This document shows positions 12,614-24,870 of a stretch of DNA of 64,000 bases, in pieces. Numbering within the stretch: position 1 is the stretch's first letter; every line of letters begins with the position of its first letter. Position numbers and translations under genes: made by a program. The stretch lies in contig NC_133123.1 of the NCBI RefSeq assembly GCF_033568475.1, positions 141,252,062-141,316,061 on the forward strand, given 5' to 3'. Under the pieces are notes generated by a model, which made no database searches, was not told the origin of the DNA, and saw only the letters and a program-made list of their open reading frames with translations. The DNA comes from Henckelia pumila. Lineage: Eukaryota; Streptophyta; Magnoliopsida; Lamiales; Gesneriaceae.

Positions 12614-13199
12614 TCAAAGTCAGAAACTCTAAATAACAAAATGGTAAAAATGAAACCATCTCAATAATCAAATTTGATTGAAGATCAGAATGGAAAAAGC
12701 TACCTAAAGGAGTCCAATAAAGATCGTTCCTTTAGTGTACAGGCTACCACTTCTGTAATAATGAATTTAATGGCTATCTGGAAATAAAATTTTTTGAGAA
12801 TCCTGAAGTGTTGCTCGAAGATGTTGCCAACATCGTGGATAATACCTCATTTTGTCAACATATTTGTTTTTGCATGTTAGACATAATTAAGACATGCATA
12901 TTTATTTTATGGTGAATATATCTTGCTGAGAAGTTTGAAGTTCGAAATAAGCAAAATTTAGTGATTTGCCAAATCCAGTAATATTTCGAATTGTTTTGTG
13001 ATTGAAAGTGTTTTTAGTGGAGTTTATTTCGATGTGGAGTTTTTTTATGAAAATTTTGTGAAAATCAATTGGCTTGAGTTATTGACTTAAATTTGTCTTT
13101 TAAGATCTCTATGCTTTATGATTCATTACTTGAATTGTGTTCATAGTTTTCGTTTTTTAAATAATTTATAGTTTGGATAGACAAGTTAAAGGAAAAAAG

Positions 13200-13764
13200 A
13201 TCGATGCGGCTTTTATGAAAATCTCGGGTCAAGAAATGTAGTTATGAAATCAGTACTATCTCGAGCCGGCTAATCCATGCTGAAGGAAGAGTTTCAATTT
13301 TATCAAGATTAGCTTATAAATCTATTTTTTTAGTGTGTATTGAATTAGAATTTTAGTTTTAAGTGATTTGTAACATTAGAAAATTTTATATTAAATATTA
13401 TTTTCGAAATAATTTTGGTTGATTTATAATATTGAAATTTTATATATTAAATTTTATTTTTTTTTGTTTTTTATTTGAAAAAAGACAACGGTTTTTCACC
13501 GTTGTTGTAGGTAGTTTAAAACTATTGTTGAAATCATTGTTGTTAAAAAAAAATGCTCAAAGACAACGCTGAAAAACCGTTGTCTTTGAAGAAAAAGACA
13601 ACGGTTTTTCACTGTTGTAAAACCGTTGTCTTTGAAGGAAAAGACAACAGTTTTTAACCGTTGTCTTTGAGCGTCCCCTTTAACAACATTGCTTTTAACA
13701 ATAGTTATAAACTATCTACGACAACGGTTTTTCACTATTGTTGTTAGGCTTTTTTCTTGTAGTG
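13200..13764. mobile_element. truncated right end of a CACTA-like element inside the Copia-1 3' LTR
   Basis: The right terminus TTTTTTCTTGTAGTG (reverse complement CACTACAAGAAAAAA) ends at 13764. Inside it are multiple GACAACGG / CCGTTGTC units (13487-13740). Sequence from about 13340 matches the right subterminal region of the larger element (about 20620-21063). No left terminus is present. The Copia 3' LTR resumes at 13765, equivalent to 5'-LTR position 8803, so this element entered the LTR and a later deletion removed its left part with the start of the LTR. The left limit is approximate. Confidence 0.7.
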
Positions 13765-14376
13765 CTCGTTTCTACAACCATTGGTCGTGGTCTACTTGAT
13801 TGCCGTTGAAGATTTGAGAGCATTGAAGATTCAAGAGTGTTGCTCTCGTGTATTCGGCATCAAGGATTCATCTCCGTGTTTTTGTTTATTTATTCTATTT
13901 CGTATAGAATTTTAGGAGATGATTTTATTTGTTTATTTTCTCACTCGTTCTTGAGAAAATTAAGTTTTGATATAATTCACTAGTTTTAGGGTTTTGTAAA
14001 CTCTTTGATTTATTTTCGAGTGAAAGTTTTGCCCTGAGGCGTTGCAAGAGTATTTTATACTCTTGCTTAAATATTTGAGTCTGATTTTTTTGATTGCTTA
14101 TCTATTTTATTCATGCTTTCATAAATTCTGATGCATGTTAATCAAGGTGTTATTGAAGATGTTGTCAACACCTTGTGACAACATCTGAATCTGTTTGTAT
14201 GTGCAAACTTTTATTACTTTAGTACTTGTGCATATTTACTCTTGAGTATTTATATTGTTGGTTTGCTGTTACTATTCACGTTTTAATATTTCCGCTGCAT
14301 GTTGTGTAGGATGTTGTCAACATCTAGTGACAACATCTTATTCTGATATTTTTTATGAACCATGATATCCCTTACA
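13765..14376 (+). repeat. Copia-1 3' LTR, right portion
   Basis: It matches 8803-9406 of the 5' LTR almost base for base and ends CCCTTACA, followed by the TSD AACTT. A small indel lies near 14038-14050. The first about 546 bp of the LTR are missing. Confidence 0.88.
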
Positions 14377-15468
14377 AACTTCATGATCACACATGCTTTT
14401 AATAGTGGAATTCAAATACAAGCGTTGTCTTATAAATATTCAGGCTAATCGATACTTAAATATCATATTCAACAATTTTTTAAGTTTATAATTACATCTA
14501 GTTACACAATTGTAGACATTGGACATTGAATGATATCACCACATATAATTTCATTCTATAATGAGCAATAAATTCCTTTTTTACATTTGTCAAAGTAGGA
14601 CACATGACATTAGATTATTAATACCAATGTAATTGGACAACAAATAATGTGACAATAAAATCTCATCGTAAGCATCATAATGTGTGTTATACATCAAATC
14701 ATAACATATTCGCATTGGTGCATAGAATGAGTCTCTTATACCCAAGTGTTTCTCTATTTTTGCTAAATATATCCGACATTATTCCAAATTAATATGGAAT
14801 GATTCTAAATCTGAGATAATTCGAACCTAATTCATTTTTACTTGAAAAATTTTATATTAGTGGTTCAAAATTTTATCCCGGTAAGGAGAACAACTTATGC
14901 TAAATTAGATCGTATGTGTACTCTTATTGTTTATGTAATGTGCCAAACTCCATGATCACACATGCTATTTTAATAGTTGAATTCAAATACAAACGTCGTC
15001 TTAAAAATTAGGCTAATCGATGCTTAAATATCATATTCAACATTTTTTTAAGTTTATAATTACATCTAGTTACACAATTATAGACATTGGACATTAAATG
15101 ATGTTAGCAAGTATGATTTCATTCTATAATGAGCAATACATTCCTCTTCTACATTTGTCAAAGTGGCACACATGAAATTAGACGATAAATTCCAATGTAA
15201 TTGGGCGACAAATTATGCGACAATGAAATATCATCATAAGCATCATAATGTGTGTTACGCATCAAATCATAACTTCTTCGCATTAGTTCAAAGAACGAGT
15301 CTTTTGTACCCAAATGATTCACTATTTGTGCCGAAAATATCCGACATTATTCCAAATTAATATGGAATGATTTTGAATCCAAGAAAATTAAAACCTAATT
15401 TATTTATACTTGGACAATTAATATGGAATGATTCTGAATCCAAGAAAATTAAAACTTAATTTATTTAT
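14377..15468. repeat. satellite-like tandem repeat array, middle segment
   Basis: Two further monomers have anchors at about 14760 and 15328 (568 bp apart). The right end holds a local duplication of about 60 bp: AATTAATATGGAATGATT starts at 15356 and again at 15416, immediately before the CACTA-like insertion. Confidence 0.8.
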
Positions 15469-16532
15469 ACTACAAGAAAAATGCTAATCAACAACACTCA
15501 ATTGACAACGGTTTAATGCAAAAAACGTTGTCTTTCACCTTATAACAACGGTTTTAATTAAAACCGTTGTCTTTGGACGTTTTCTCAATAAAAAAGACAA
15601 CAGTTATTTTAAAACTGTTGTCTTTTTGGGGTATAAGACAACGGTTATTTAAAACCGTTGTCTATAAGCGTTTATTTTGGACCTACGACAACGGTTATTG
15701 TTGACTGTTGTCTATGTGCGTTTTTTACCTTTTTTTAATATTAAAAGAAAATGGTTTTAAATATATGTTTTCTATTAAGTTTTTTTTATATATAAGACTA
15801 CAGTATTATTGTTGTTGTCTTTTGGGCTTTGGCTTTCATTTTAGGAGCAATAACTATTCGAATAATTCTGAATCGTGATTCCCTCTTCCCTCAACCGAGT
15901 CAGCCCTAGCCGCTCAACTCTTGCCATTGAATCGCCGTCATTTTGCTTGAATCCGAAAATCAGTTTAGAGATTTTGTTCCCCATAACGTAATCTTCGTTT
16001 GGAGCAAAGATCTACCAATTTGAGCCCCTTTCCAGCGATCGAAGTGCTGCCGCGACCTGCTTCCGTGTGTTTCTTCTCCGGCGATTTTCAACACCGATTT
16101 CGATCAATTCTTTGGTTGTTCTAGCTCGGATTCGAAATTAAAGAAAGTACATGAGCTCAAGCCATGTTCTTCCAGCCCGTTTTGGTCCCGATCCGGTGAG
16201 TTTTTCCCATTATGTTGTGTTGTTTGCTTTCGATTTTGTGTACTTTCGGAACTATTTTGATATTTTCTTTTGCCATAGGACAAGATTTTTTCCGATGAGA
16301 ATATCTTATTTTATCATACAGATGGTCTATAGGCAGTGATATTCTCTTCGAGAATCAATCCCTTGATTGGAACGATAGGTTGTATCTTTTAGTTAGTCCA
16401 AAAGATCAGTGAAAGCTCGAATGTTGGCCTGAACATCCAGAGACTTCCAGGTAACATCAGCCATTGATTAATGAATAACGGAAAAATTGTGGAATATGAT
16501 GTATATTGTTATATTTAAGGATTTATTTTCTG

Positions 16533-16875
16533 GTGGAGCACAAGCTGTTCTACTCTGACCGAAAGGAGAATCCCAGAGGAAAATATATTAAGATATCGGA
16601 GAAGACATCTGCCTCTAGGTCCACCATCATACTAGCTTACAATGGCATCTCTTGGTTCCTCGACCTCGTCAATTACTATGTCGATTCTGATGATCCACAA
16701 GTCTTTAGCAAAGAACTACAGCTCGACACTAAGGCACCTTCCATAACCACACCTGCACCACGCATACCCTTCCTTAATTTCATATTTAACAGTAATTAGT
16801 AGTATGGTCATTGCAGGTATTTATTTTGATGTTGGCGAGAACAGAAGAGGGCACTTTCTCAAAGTTAGAACTCTC
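16533..16875 (+). pseudogene. captured PUR-alpha (transcription factor Pur-alpha 1-like) gene fragment
   Basis: Positions 16533-16733 encode VEHKLFYSDRKENPRGKYI and continue through KISEKTSASRSTII to FSKELQLDTK, the first PUR repeat and linker of plant Pur-alpha. After an intron-like gap, 16817-16875 resembles the next exon (YFDVGENRRGHFLKV), preceded by a TTGCAG acceptor, but lacks one base near its start, so its frame is broken. The region before VEHK has TCTG in place of the expected acceptor CAG. Pur-alpha is a single-stranded DNA/RNA-binding nuclear protein. Here only a fragment carried by the transposon remains, and no downstream PUR exons were found. Confidence 0.8.
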
Positions 16876-16899
16876 TTTTTTCTTTCATTTGGTTTTTCT

Positions 16900-19800
16900 T
16901 TCGCTCATTCTCTACTTCACCATATGCATGCATCACATAGCCACTATTGTATTGGAGCTGTCACTGTTTGTCAAACTTCTTTGCATGATAAGTTTGTGAA
17001 ATCAAAAATTTCAAAAAACTAAGTTTCAAAGTCAACAATAAACCTTGACTTGAATATATTCCTGATACTTGCAAAGGAAATCTGTATTTGCCACTCGACC
17101 CACTCCGTTGAACCATAAAAGAAAAAGGTCCTCAGACTGTAATATATTAGGACGAAAAAATCAGTTTGCTGAATTGACTGAAGAAACGCTCAAACTAATA
17201 AACAGGACAGTCAGAAACAAACTTCTGAAGTTGTGAAAATTTCATTAATGTATTGAATCCATTTTTAACCCTAACAAAGAAAACTGAACCATTCTTATGG
17301 GTCTATATTAGAGGCAGAGAAGAAAATCAAATTAGCAAGTAGTGCTTTTGTTAATGGTGTTTCATCATAAAAGAAATGCTTAAAGGGCAGCTTGTTTATA
17401 TTCCTTTCTTATCTTTCTTCCTTTGGCAATCCATTCTTCCTCCGTTCATGTGATTCTTTTATCACTTATTATTGCTCAAACCAATAAGCATTGATGTAAG
17501 ATTTGGAGTGTTTGATAATTTGTTATAGAATGTGGATCGATGTTGAAAGTTCTTTTTTAAGTGATATGGATGACGATATATTTATTGTGTATACAAGTAC
17601 AACCATGCAAGATAAGTATTTTTAGTATTGATTTAATGTAATGGCGATTTGTTAATCATGACGAGGCTGTACGTAGAAACACTCTTTGTGGAAGAGTGGC
17701 CTCTTTTTGTTAGGTTGCATCATAAAGCACTGGTTGTCTTGGAACATGAATGTTGTTATAGTTGGGCAGAAAAATAGTGAAGAAATTCATGGGGCAACTT
17801 AATGGGTTTAACACTCAGGTAGGGCATGAATGGATGTTGCAAGTGTTTGTAGATCGGGTTTTTTGCTCAAGTTGTTATTCTGAATATTTTTTTTTGTGGT
17901 GTATTTTCAGTCTTCATGGTGCTTTATTCGACTGTGAGGATATCAAATGACATGTTTTCGGTTCCCCCTAAACATCGATTTCCACCACAAGGTAGTAATC
18001 CATTTCTCTCTGCTTTGTTCCTACCTCGATTATGAACTTTGGATACACAACATATTACATGTCATTGAGGTGTTATGGTGTTGTTTTCGAGTAAATTTGA
18101 GAAATTGAATGGGTTAGGGCAGAAGTATTGGTTTCGCTCGAACTTTCTGCCCGGATTTTTGCAGGAATGTATGTTAGCTATGGGTCATTGGAAACTTTAG
18201 CTACCAAAATCATTTAGAACTTTACCTGTCGGATTAATTGAAATAAGGCAGTACTTAAAACTTCTATTTATATTTTATTTACTCAACTTACGCTGTGATG
18301 TTCTATTTTCTTTCAAAATTTGGAGTCGTCCTGCGTTGACTCGCATATGGGTTGCATGAACTTCGATTAAAAGTGCTAAAATAGAGTATGATTTATTTCT
18401 TAGCATTTTTTTGCATTTCCACTGGTTTTGCTCTGCTTAGTTCGGGATGATAATCTTAAGAACTCATTTTGTTCATTTGTAAATGAAATTATACACACAG
18501 ATGTTTGGCTGTTTATTATGGTGGAGATCACTGCCTCTTCACATGTTTCCATTTCAGAATTGCACTTGTCTGCCTCTTTCTAGTATTGAGATGTCATTTT
18601 CTTAGCGTCGAGTAGTGCCATATCTTATGCTGATGTTTCTTAAATTTTCAGCTTCCCGCAACTTCAATTCCTCATACAGTAGCTCCACGAAGTTCTTCTA
18701 TGTGTCCTTACTTCTGGATCGCACTTTGCGCAATCTGTGAGACTCGAAGTGAAAACTAAAGTAAGGTGTTTAAGATAACAATCTTCTGCATATTTTTTAA
18801 GATTTGTTACATGCAAGTATATTGGTTTGGCAATATTTTCCGTAAAGTAGCAATCGTATTTTGATTTAAGTGTTGTTGTCATTGGGTGGTTGATCCTTAT
18901 GGGCAGATTGTATGATGCTAATGCTCGTAAAATTTCTTTTCCTCTCTTTTCTTCGATTATTTTTCTCAAGTACTGGAATTCTCAACTACACACCGTCTTT
19001 AGTTTTCTGAATTATATGCATTATACGCTTGCACCTGCCTTCCTTTCATCCCTTGCTGGTTAATTGTCAATATACATGCATAAAAATATTATTTTATGCA
19101 TATTAACTTTAGTAGTCAATATTCAACATCAAATTTAGCCCCCTTTTTTAGCTAGTGTTCTGTAATATATTTCTGAAATGGCTTTTGAATGCTTGAAAAA
19201 CTATTGATGGAGTTCACGTCTTACCACCTCTCTTTCTTCATTCATTTCTCTTCAATTTAAAGGTGTGAACTTACGTTCACTCCCCATATACTTATATTAT
19301 AATATACATATAATATAATATGTGTGTGTATATATATATATGTATAATATTTCAACTAAAAAGCTCTACATAGCTGAACTTGATTTGGGTTTCCAACAAT
19401 TCATGAGGGTTGAGTTTGGGCTTCCAATTATGAAATTCTAAGATTTCTCGTTTTTTCGAATTCATTTCGAATGTCAGAATATCCATAGACATAGACTGTA
19501 TATGGCCGGATATTAAAAACAGTTTTTTGGTGTTTATTAATTAGCTAGTCTTGATTAGAAAGAGATAGGAGTGTGTAATTTATAATCTTGAGTAATTTAT
19601 CTAATATGTTTAAGTTTTCTTTCTTCTTCCTTTATATGTAGCTGGGTATGTGAGTATATGTTGTACATGGATTAGTAATTTTATATTAAAGTAAATTCTT
19701 ATAATTTTTTTGTTGCACGTTATGATGCCATGCTTCTGTATTATACTTTTGGATATTAAATAGATATACAAAGTCAAAGGTAAGCATTATTTGTGAAATT

Positions 19801-20600
19801 ATTGAACTTCCAGATTCATAAGTTGAAATCTGTTGATTGCATAGGTCGATCCTACTGTTTGGTATCATAGTTATCTTTGTTTGGAGAATTGTAAATTCTG
19901 AGTTTACTAAGCAAATAATGAGCTGTTGTTTGTTGTTTACTCACCTATGTCTTCCTGTCTTAGGTTATGGTCAAACTTATATTCAAGATTGTTAATACAA
20001 CTGAGAAAGATTGTTGTTATATGTTCCTGTCTTAGAGTTATTGAGTTTTTTTATTTTTCTTTTTCCCCATGACAAGTGAGAGATATTAGTCTAAGTTTGA
20101 TTATCCATGTTTAAATTGGAATAAGTTTGTGTTGAATATAATTTTGAAAGGACCGTATTTTCTTATAAGCCAAGTGTCAGTTTTGGCTCACGGAGCTCTT
20201 GATTCGGCAACTATTTTACAGAGATTCGGGAATGTTGATTCAGATTTGCCAACGAAGGTTTCCAGATAAGCATGAAGCATTTGCTGAAGCACATCTTTGG
20301 TCGTACCCGACAAGTCACGGAGTGGATTCCGAGCTCTACAAGATGGGAGCCGACAAAAACGCACTGAAACTATAAATCTTGAAGGAAGAGCGTCTCGAAA
20401 TACGACAAAAACACATGATCATATTCACGATCATGTCTTTGAAGGATCCCACATATTCACTGGATTGTAAGGAAGGAATAAACATGAAAAGGGCACTAAG
20501 CAGCAGGGGGATCTTGAATAGGAGGTGGTTGCCGGTGAACTTGGAATCTATGAAGGACAAGAAGTTCCAAGTTCAGGAAGAGTTGGAAAAGTTCCAACAA
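16900..20600. other. CACTA-like element interior, unassigned
   Basis: This is non-repetitive interior sequence. It contains exon-like islands near 17905-17990 (ends ...CCACCACAAG then GTAGTAATCC), near 18650-18720 (after TTTTCAG) and an open frame at about 20379-20606 (75 aa, charged). None was recognised. They may be further captured host exons or decayed transposase. Confidence 0.35.
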
Positions 20601-21063
20601 ATTTAAATGATTTAAATGTAGAATGTTGTAAATATTATTTTCAAATGTTGAAAAATTGTGTATTAAATTTTATTTTCGAATTTTATATTTTAAATGATTT
20701 ATAATAATGAAAAATTGTGCATTTAATATTTTTTTTTTGTTTTTTATCTGGAAAAAGACAACAGTTTTTATTTGTTGTAAAAGCGTTGTTTATTGCACCC
20801 AAAGACATCGGTTTAAAAACGTTGCAAAACTGTTGTCTATATCACTCAAAGACAACAATTTAAAGTTGTTGTCAAACTGTTGTCAAATGCACAAAAACAC
20901 AACGGTGAAAAACTGTTGCAAAACCGTTGTCGTAGACCAAAAGACAACGGTTTTTCACTGTTGTCTATGAGCGCCACTTTTAACAACACTGCTTTTAACA
21001 ACAGTTTTTAGGGGTCTACGACAACGGTTTTTAGCTGTTGTTGATGAGCATTTTTCTTGTAGT

Positions 21064-21705
21064 ATCGATATTAGTGGCCCAAAATTTAATCCCGTAAGTA
21101 GAACAACTTATGCTTAATTAGGTTGCATTTGTACTCTTATTTTTCTTGTGATGTGCCAAACTCCAAGATCAAGCATCATCTTTTAATATTAAAATTCAAA
21201 AACTATATCTGTCTTACAAATTAAGCTAATCGATATCTAAATATTATATTCAACATTTTTTAAGTTTATGATTACATTAATTGCAAAATTATAGACATTA
21301 AGTAATGAATGATATCACCACATGTTGATCTCATTCAATAATTAGCAATACTTACTCTTTTATATTTGTCAAAGTTGTGCACATGACATTAGATTATCAA
21401 CACCATTGTAATTGAGCGACAATTCTTACGACAATAAAAAATCATCATGGACATCATAATTATGTGTTATGCACCACAAAGAATTAGTCTCTCATGTTCA
21501 ATTACTTCTCTATTTGTGACACAAATGTCCAAGATTGTTTCAAATTAATATGGAATGATTCTGAAACCCAAAAAATTGAAGCTAATTTACTTTCATTTGG
21601 CAAGGTCGATATTAGTAGCCCAAAATTTTGTCCCAATAAGTAAAATAATTTATGCTAAATTAAGTCATATGTGTACTCTTCTTGTTCATGTATTGTGTTA
21701 GATTA
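21064..21705. repeat. satellite-like tandem repeat array, right segment
   Basis: The sequence resumes with TCGATATTAGTGGCCCAAAA, the same position in the monomer at which the CACTA-like element broke in. One more diverged monomer follows (anchor about 21516). Similarity to the repeat ends near CATGTATTGTGTTAGAT (about 21710). Confidence 0.75.
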
Positions 21706-23235
21706 ATTCCCTGATCAAACAAGTGAATCCTCGTCTAAAAAATAAAAAGTAAAAAATTTGCATGATTTATGAATACTAATTTGTCCTCCAATAAAGTTTG
21801 TTGTCATTGTGTGTTTTCCAGATTAATTTCACTAACCCTAATTTCAGTAAACTCTTCCGTTGATTAGTCATTCGAGGCCTCAGCGATTGTGAATATGAAA
21901 AATGACCAAAAATTAATAATCAATGCTAAAAATGAAGAACTTGACAGTTTATGTAAGAAATGTCATTTTTTAGTGGTATGACAAGATACTTGATTACCAC
22001 AAAATTTGCAGCTCCAGGACCATCGTTTAAGTATTTTGCCTTCCAAGTGCCAATATTATACCACAAAATCTCAATTTTATTCTTAAGATCGCCATCAATA
22101 GCTTACAAGTTTATGCATTGTAAATTATTATTTTGCCACCAAATTTCGTTATATCTTCATTCATGTTGTTGGTTCATGCACAAGTAAATTTATTTTTGAA
22201 AAATTATTTACAAGTTTATGATAAAAATTAATTACGATCATAAACAAAATATATCTTCCAACTTCCAATTTTTAAAATCGAAAACCTAATTCATCTTATT
22301 GACAAGGAAACCAAAAATCCCATCTAGACATGGATTTATCCAAGGTCTGCGATTTTTTTTCTTCTGCGTTCGAAAATAGAGTAGGCAATAAAATAAATAT
22401 ATAAAAAATAAGAAATTGATAAAAACTCGAGAAGGAGAATTATCGACGATATAGCAACGGCAAAATAAAAGATTTATATAGCCTACGATTTCTGTAATTA
22501 TTACTCACTTAAGGTTGGAATAATCCAATTTCAGATTTGTAGACTCTAAAAAATTGTTTGGCCTTCTTGATTGAATAATTTAAAAAATTTAAGTGCCTGT
22601 ATATAGAAGTTTGTTGGAAGAATATGTGGTTAGGAGAAGGTTGACCTAAGATTGGAGAGAGAAAAAGGGAAAAATGATAAAAAAAAAATAAAAATAAAAA
22701 AAAATTGATTAGGGGTTGTCATGGAGTTTAAAAAAAGTTTCATTGATACAGGGACTGAAAGTACATTTATATTTGCTATGGGGGATTTTACATGAATTTG
22801 CCAAAAAAATAATGTCAATTTGTTTTTATATTGAAATGTTATCTTTCTTATTCAATATCATTAATTTTTTTATCTATTAAAAAAATTCGTCTTCTTTATA
22901 TATTGTTTATTTGCATTTGAGTGCAAGCTAAAATATCACTAAATTAAAACTTTAAACATCTTTATTCGTATGACTAATACTTAATAATATTTTTTTGAAA
23001 TAATAATTAGAACTTTAAAGAAGACATCAGATGAAGGAGATATGAGCCATCTACTACAGCGCCTCAAAGAGGCGAGATGGAGATTGAGAAGTGGGAGCAA
23101 GAAGATGGAGGAAATCTTGTGATTAGAAGAGGAAGAAGACAATGATGAAAAAGACAAGGAAACAATACAATAAATTGGGGTAGGTGAGAAGAAATAAATT
23201 ATAATTGTACATTAGAAGGAATGACTACATAAAAC
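21706..23235. other. unassigned intergenic sequence
   Basis: No gene or mobile-element end was recognised. Poly(A)-rich tracts lie at 22670-22705, and a purine-rich stretch (GAAGA/GGAGG) is at 23030-23170. Confidence 0.4.
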
Positions 23236-23936
23236 CAGAGCCGCACCTTTTATAAGGTCGAAGAGGCCGCTGCGCCTCAGGGCCCGGCCCAACTGGGGGC
23301 CCATTTTTTTTAAAAAAAACTTTCTTGTATTTGTTTGTGGTAATGATCAAATAAAAAATAATTCACATAGTTTTTATGAAAGACAAGATCCAATACCAAT
23401 TTAATTTTTTAAATCTAATTTACTACACTTCAATGAGATTAAGTTGCTAAACTTTCACTTTAATTTTTGTGTTGTTGAATTTATGGAGCTAATATCGAAG
23501 TTATATAAAAATTGATATTATTTTTATTGATTTAATGATTGTTTGAGATTTAAATAATGGGTTAAGAATTTTTTGAATATATAGAGTCATATAAGGTTAA
23601 TGAATTTTTTTTAATGATTTTGAATTTTAAAATATCATTATGAATCACCTAGCTATATATTTATTTTTAATAATTAATAGGTATAACAAAAGAACATCTA
23701 AAATATATCTTTAATATATATCTTGAGCTCAAAAGAGAAAAATAAAGCAAATAGAGGAGACATTAATTAATTCAAATTCCAGTTGTGATATTGACAAATA
23801 TTTTAGTAGAAAAAAAAAGAGAATAATTAGGGGATAATTTGGTGATTGAAAGTCATTGTTCACTGTTATTAACCACAAGAAAAGAGCCCATTTTTATTAT
23901 TCGCCTCAGGCCTCATCAAACACAGCTACGACTCTG
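23236..23936. mobile_element. hAT-like non-autonomous element (complete)
   Basis: It starts CAGAGCCG and ends CGACTCTG, so the termini are imperfect inverted repeats. It is bounded by the 8-bp TSD CATAAAAC (23228-23235 and 23937-23944). The ends carry GGCC/CCTCAGG-rich sequence (AGAGGCCGCTGCGCCTCAGG, GCCTCAGGCCTCATCAAA), a pattern familiar in plant hAT elements. Length is 701 bp with no transposase. It is the paralogue of 1-654. Confidence 0.8.
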
Positions 23937-24571
23937 CATAAAACGTAGTCAATCCAACAAGACTTGAACTGAGTAATTAATACAATTTTCTCCTCCAGAT
24001 ACTAGAAATAAAACCATAGCGATATTATACTCAAAACACTCGTAAAATCATTTTCTCCGATCTCGTTCATAGGCTAGTCTCGTTTTCTCACTCCAAAACC
24101 AATTCTACCGAAAACATTAAACTATCTTGCAAGACATAAAAATATATTAGGGATATACCTAACATCAAACAATAAATCATAACTTTATACTTCATAAATA
24201 AAATTCATAAAACTATTAAAATTATTGAACACAATAAATAAACTTATATATATTTAAATACATGAAATATCAACATTTAAATCATTTACACATGCAACAC
24301 ATAAAAAAATATTTAATTGAGAATAAATTTAAATCATAAATAATAAAATACAATAACTTAAAATTCATTTAAAATTCTTTTAATAAATCATGAATAGATT
24401 TATGAATTTTTCATATATTAGGAACAAGTAGTAGTTTTCTTTGTTGGTTAATCAGCAGAGATTTGGGATATAATGACAACGAAGAGTGAATAGAAACAGA
24501 GAAATATACAGCTAGCACACACATTTATTTATTATTCATTAATTAATTAATACACACAACAATTTAACATA

Positions 24572-24870
24572 GTTGTGGAAATTCCGCCAAGATCTCTTCG
24601 TTAGTTGGGTGAAGAATCCGAACGAATCAGATTTTTTGAGGAACGTATCGAGAGAGAATTTTTGATTTGGTTAGACAACGTGTGGTTGGTAAACAAGAAT
24701 CGGTTTTTTAGAAAGGTACAGTATGTATCGTCAAATTTCAATATGATTCCACAAGATCTAGTTCGTTAATCAGTAAAGATTTGGGATATAATGACAACAA
24801 GGCAGGGGCTATGCTCCACCGGATGTCCTTCACCCGGTGCAGCAGGTGCAGGACACCCGGTGGAGCATAT
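24572..24870. repeat. filler insert with 60-bp palindrome, downstream of reductase copy 3
   Basis: This insert is absent from the paralogous site in unit 1. It is flanked by about 41-bp direct repeats (TTATTCATTAATTAATTAAT... at about 24531 and 24871). It holds a second copy of the nearby sequence TTTGGGATATAATGACAAC (first at about 24463). Its right part, 24810-24869, is a palindrome with 20-nt arms TATGCTCCACCGGATGTCCT and AGGACACCCGGTGGAGCATA (one mismatch), plus internal CACCCGGTG repeats at 24831 and 24854. Confidence 0.75.

Larger units (their letters stand above)
8257..14376 (+). mobile_element. Copia-type LTR retrotransposon (degenerate), Copia-1
   Basis: It is flanked by the 5-bp TSD AACTT (8252-8256 and 14377-14381). 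The 5' LTR 8257-9406 begins TGAAAGG and ends TTACA. A primer binding site TGGTATCAGAGC, complementary to initiator tRNA-Met, begins at 9409. Domain order gag zinc knuckle, protease, integrase, RT, RNase H identifies Copia. The polyprotein is broken by many stops and frameshifts. The 3' LTR keeps only its right part, 13765-14376, because a CACTA fragment replaces the rest. The element interrupts the tandem-repeat array. Confidence 0.9.
15469..21063. mobile_element. CACTA-like DNA transposon with captured host sequence
   Basis: The left end ACTACAAGAAAAATGCTAAT (15469) and the right end ATGAGCATTTTTCTTGTAGT (ending 21063) are inverted repeats continuing into ATCAACAAC. Dense subterminal GACAACGGTTTT / AAAACCGTTGTC units occupy 15500-15720 and 20750-21030, as typical of transposase-binding arrays in CACTA/Spm elements. 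The first base of the CACTA consensus is mutated and no clear 3-bp TSD was found, so superfamily assignment is likely but not certain. No transposase was recognised. The interior includes GC-richer, transcript-like sequence and PUR-alpha gene fragments. Confidence 0.75.

Noticed and set aside
12439-12671. Minus-strand ORFs with a repeated peptide
   Set aside because: They are only the shadow of the 69-bp tandem duplication in the Copia 3' region.
13480-13750. Regularly repeated GACAACGG units that look CRISPR-like at first sight
   Set aside because: They alternate in orientation, lack uniform spacers and abut a CACTA terminus. They are transposon subterminal repeats in a plant genome.
15469-15471. 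Search for a 3-bp target duplication at the CACTA-like element
   Set aside because: Flanking bases (TTA/TAT left, TCG/ATC right) do not match under any end choice I tried. Only a TA dinucleotide is shared, so no TSD is claimed.
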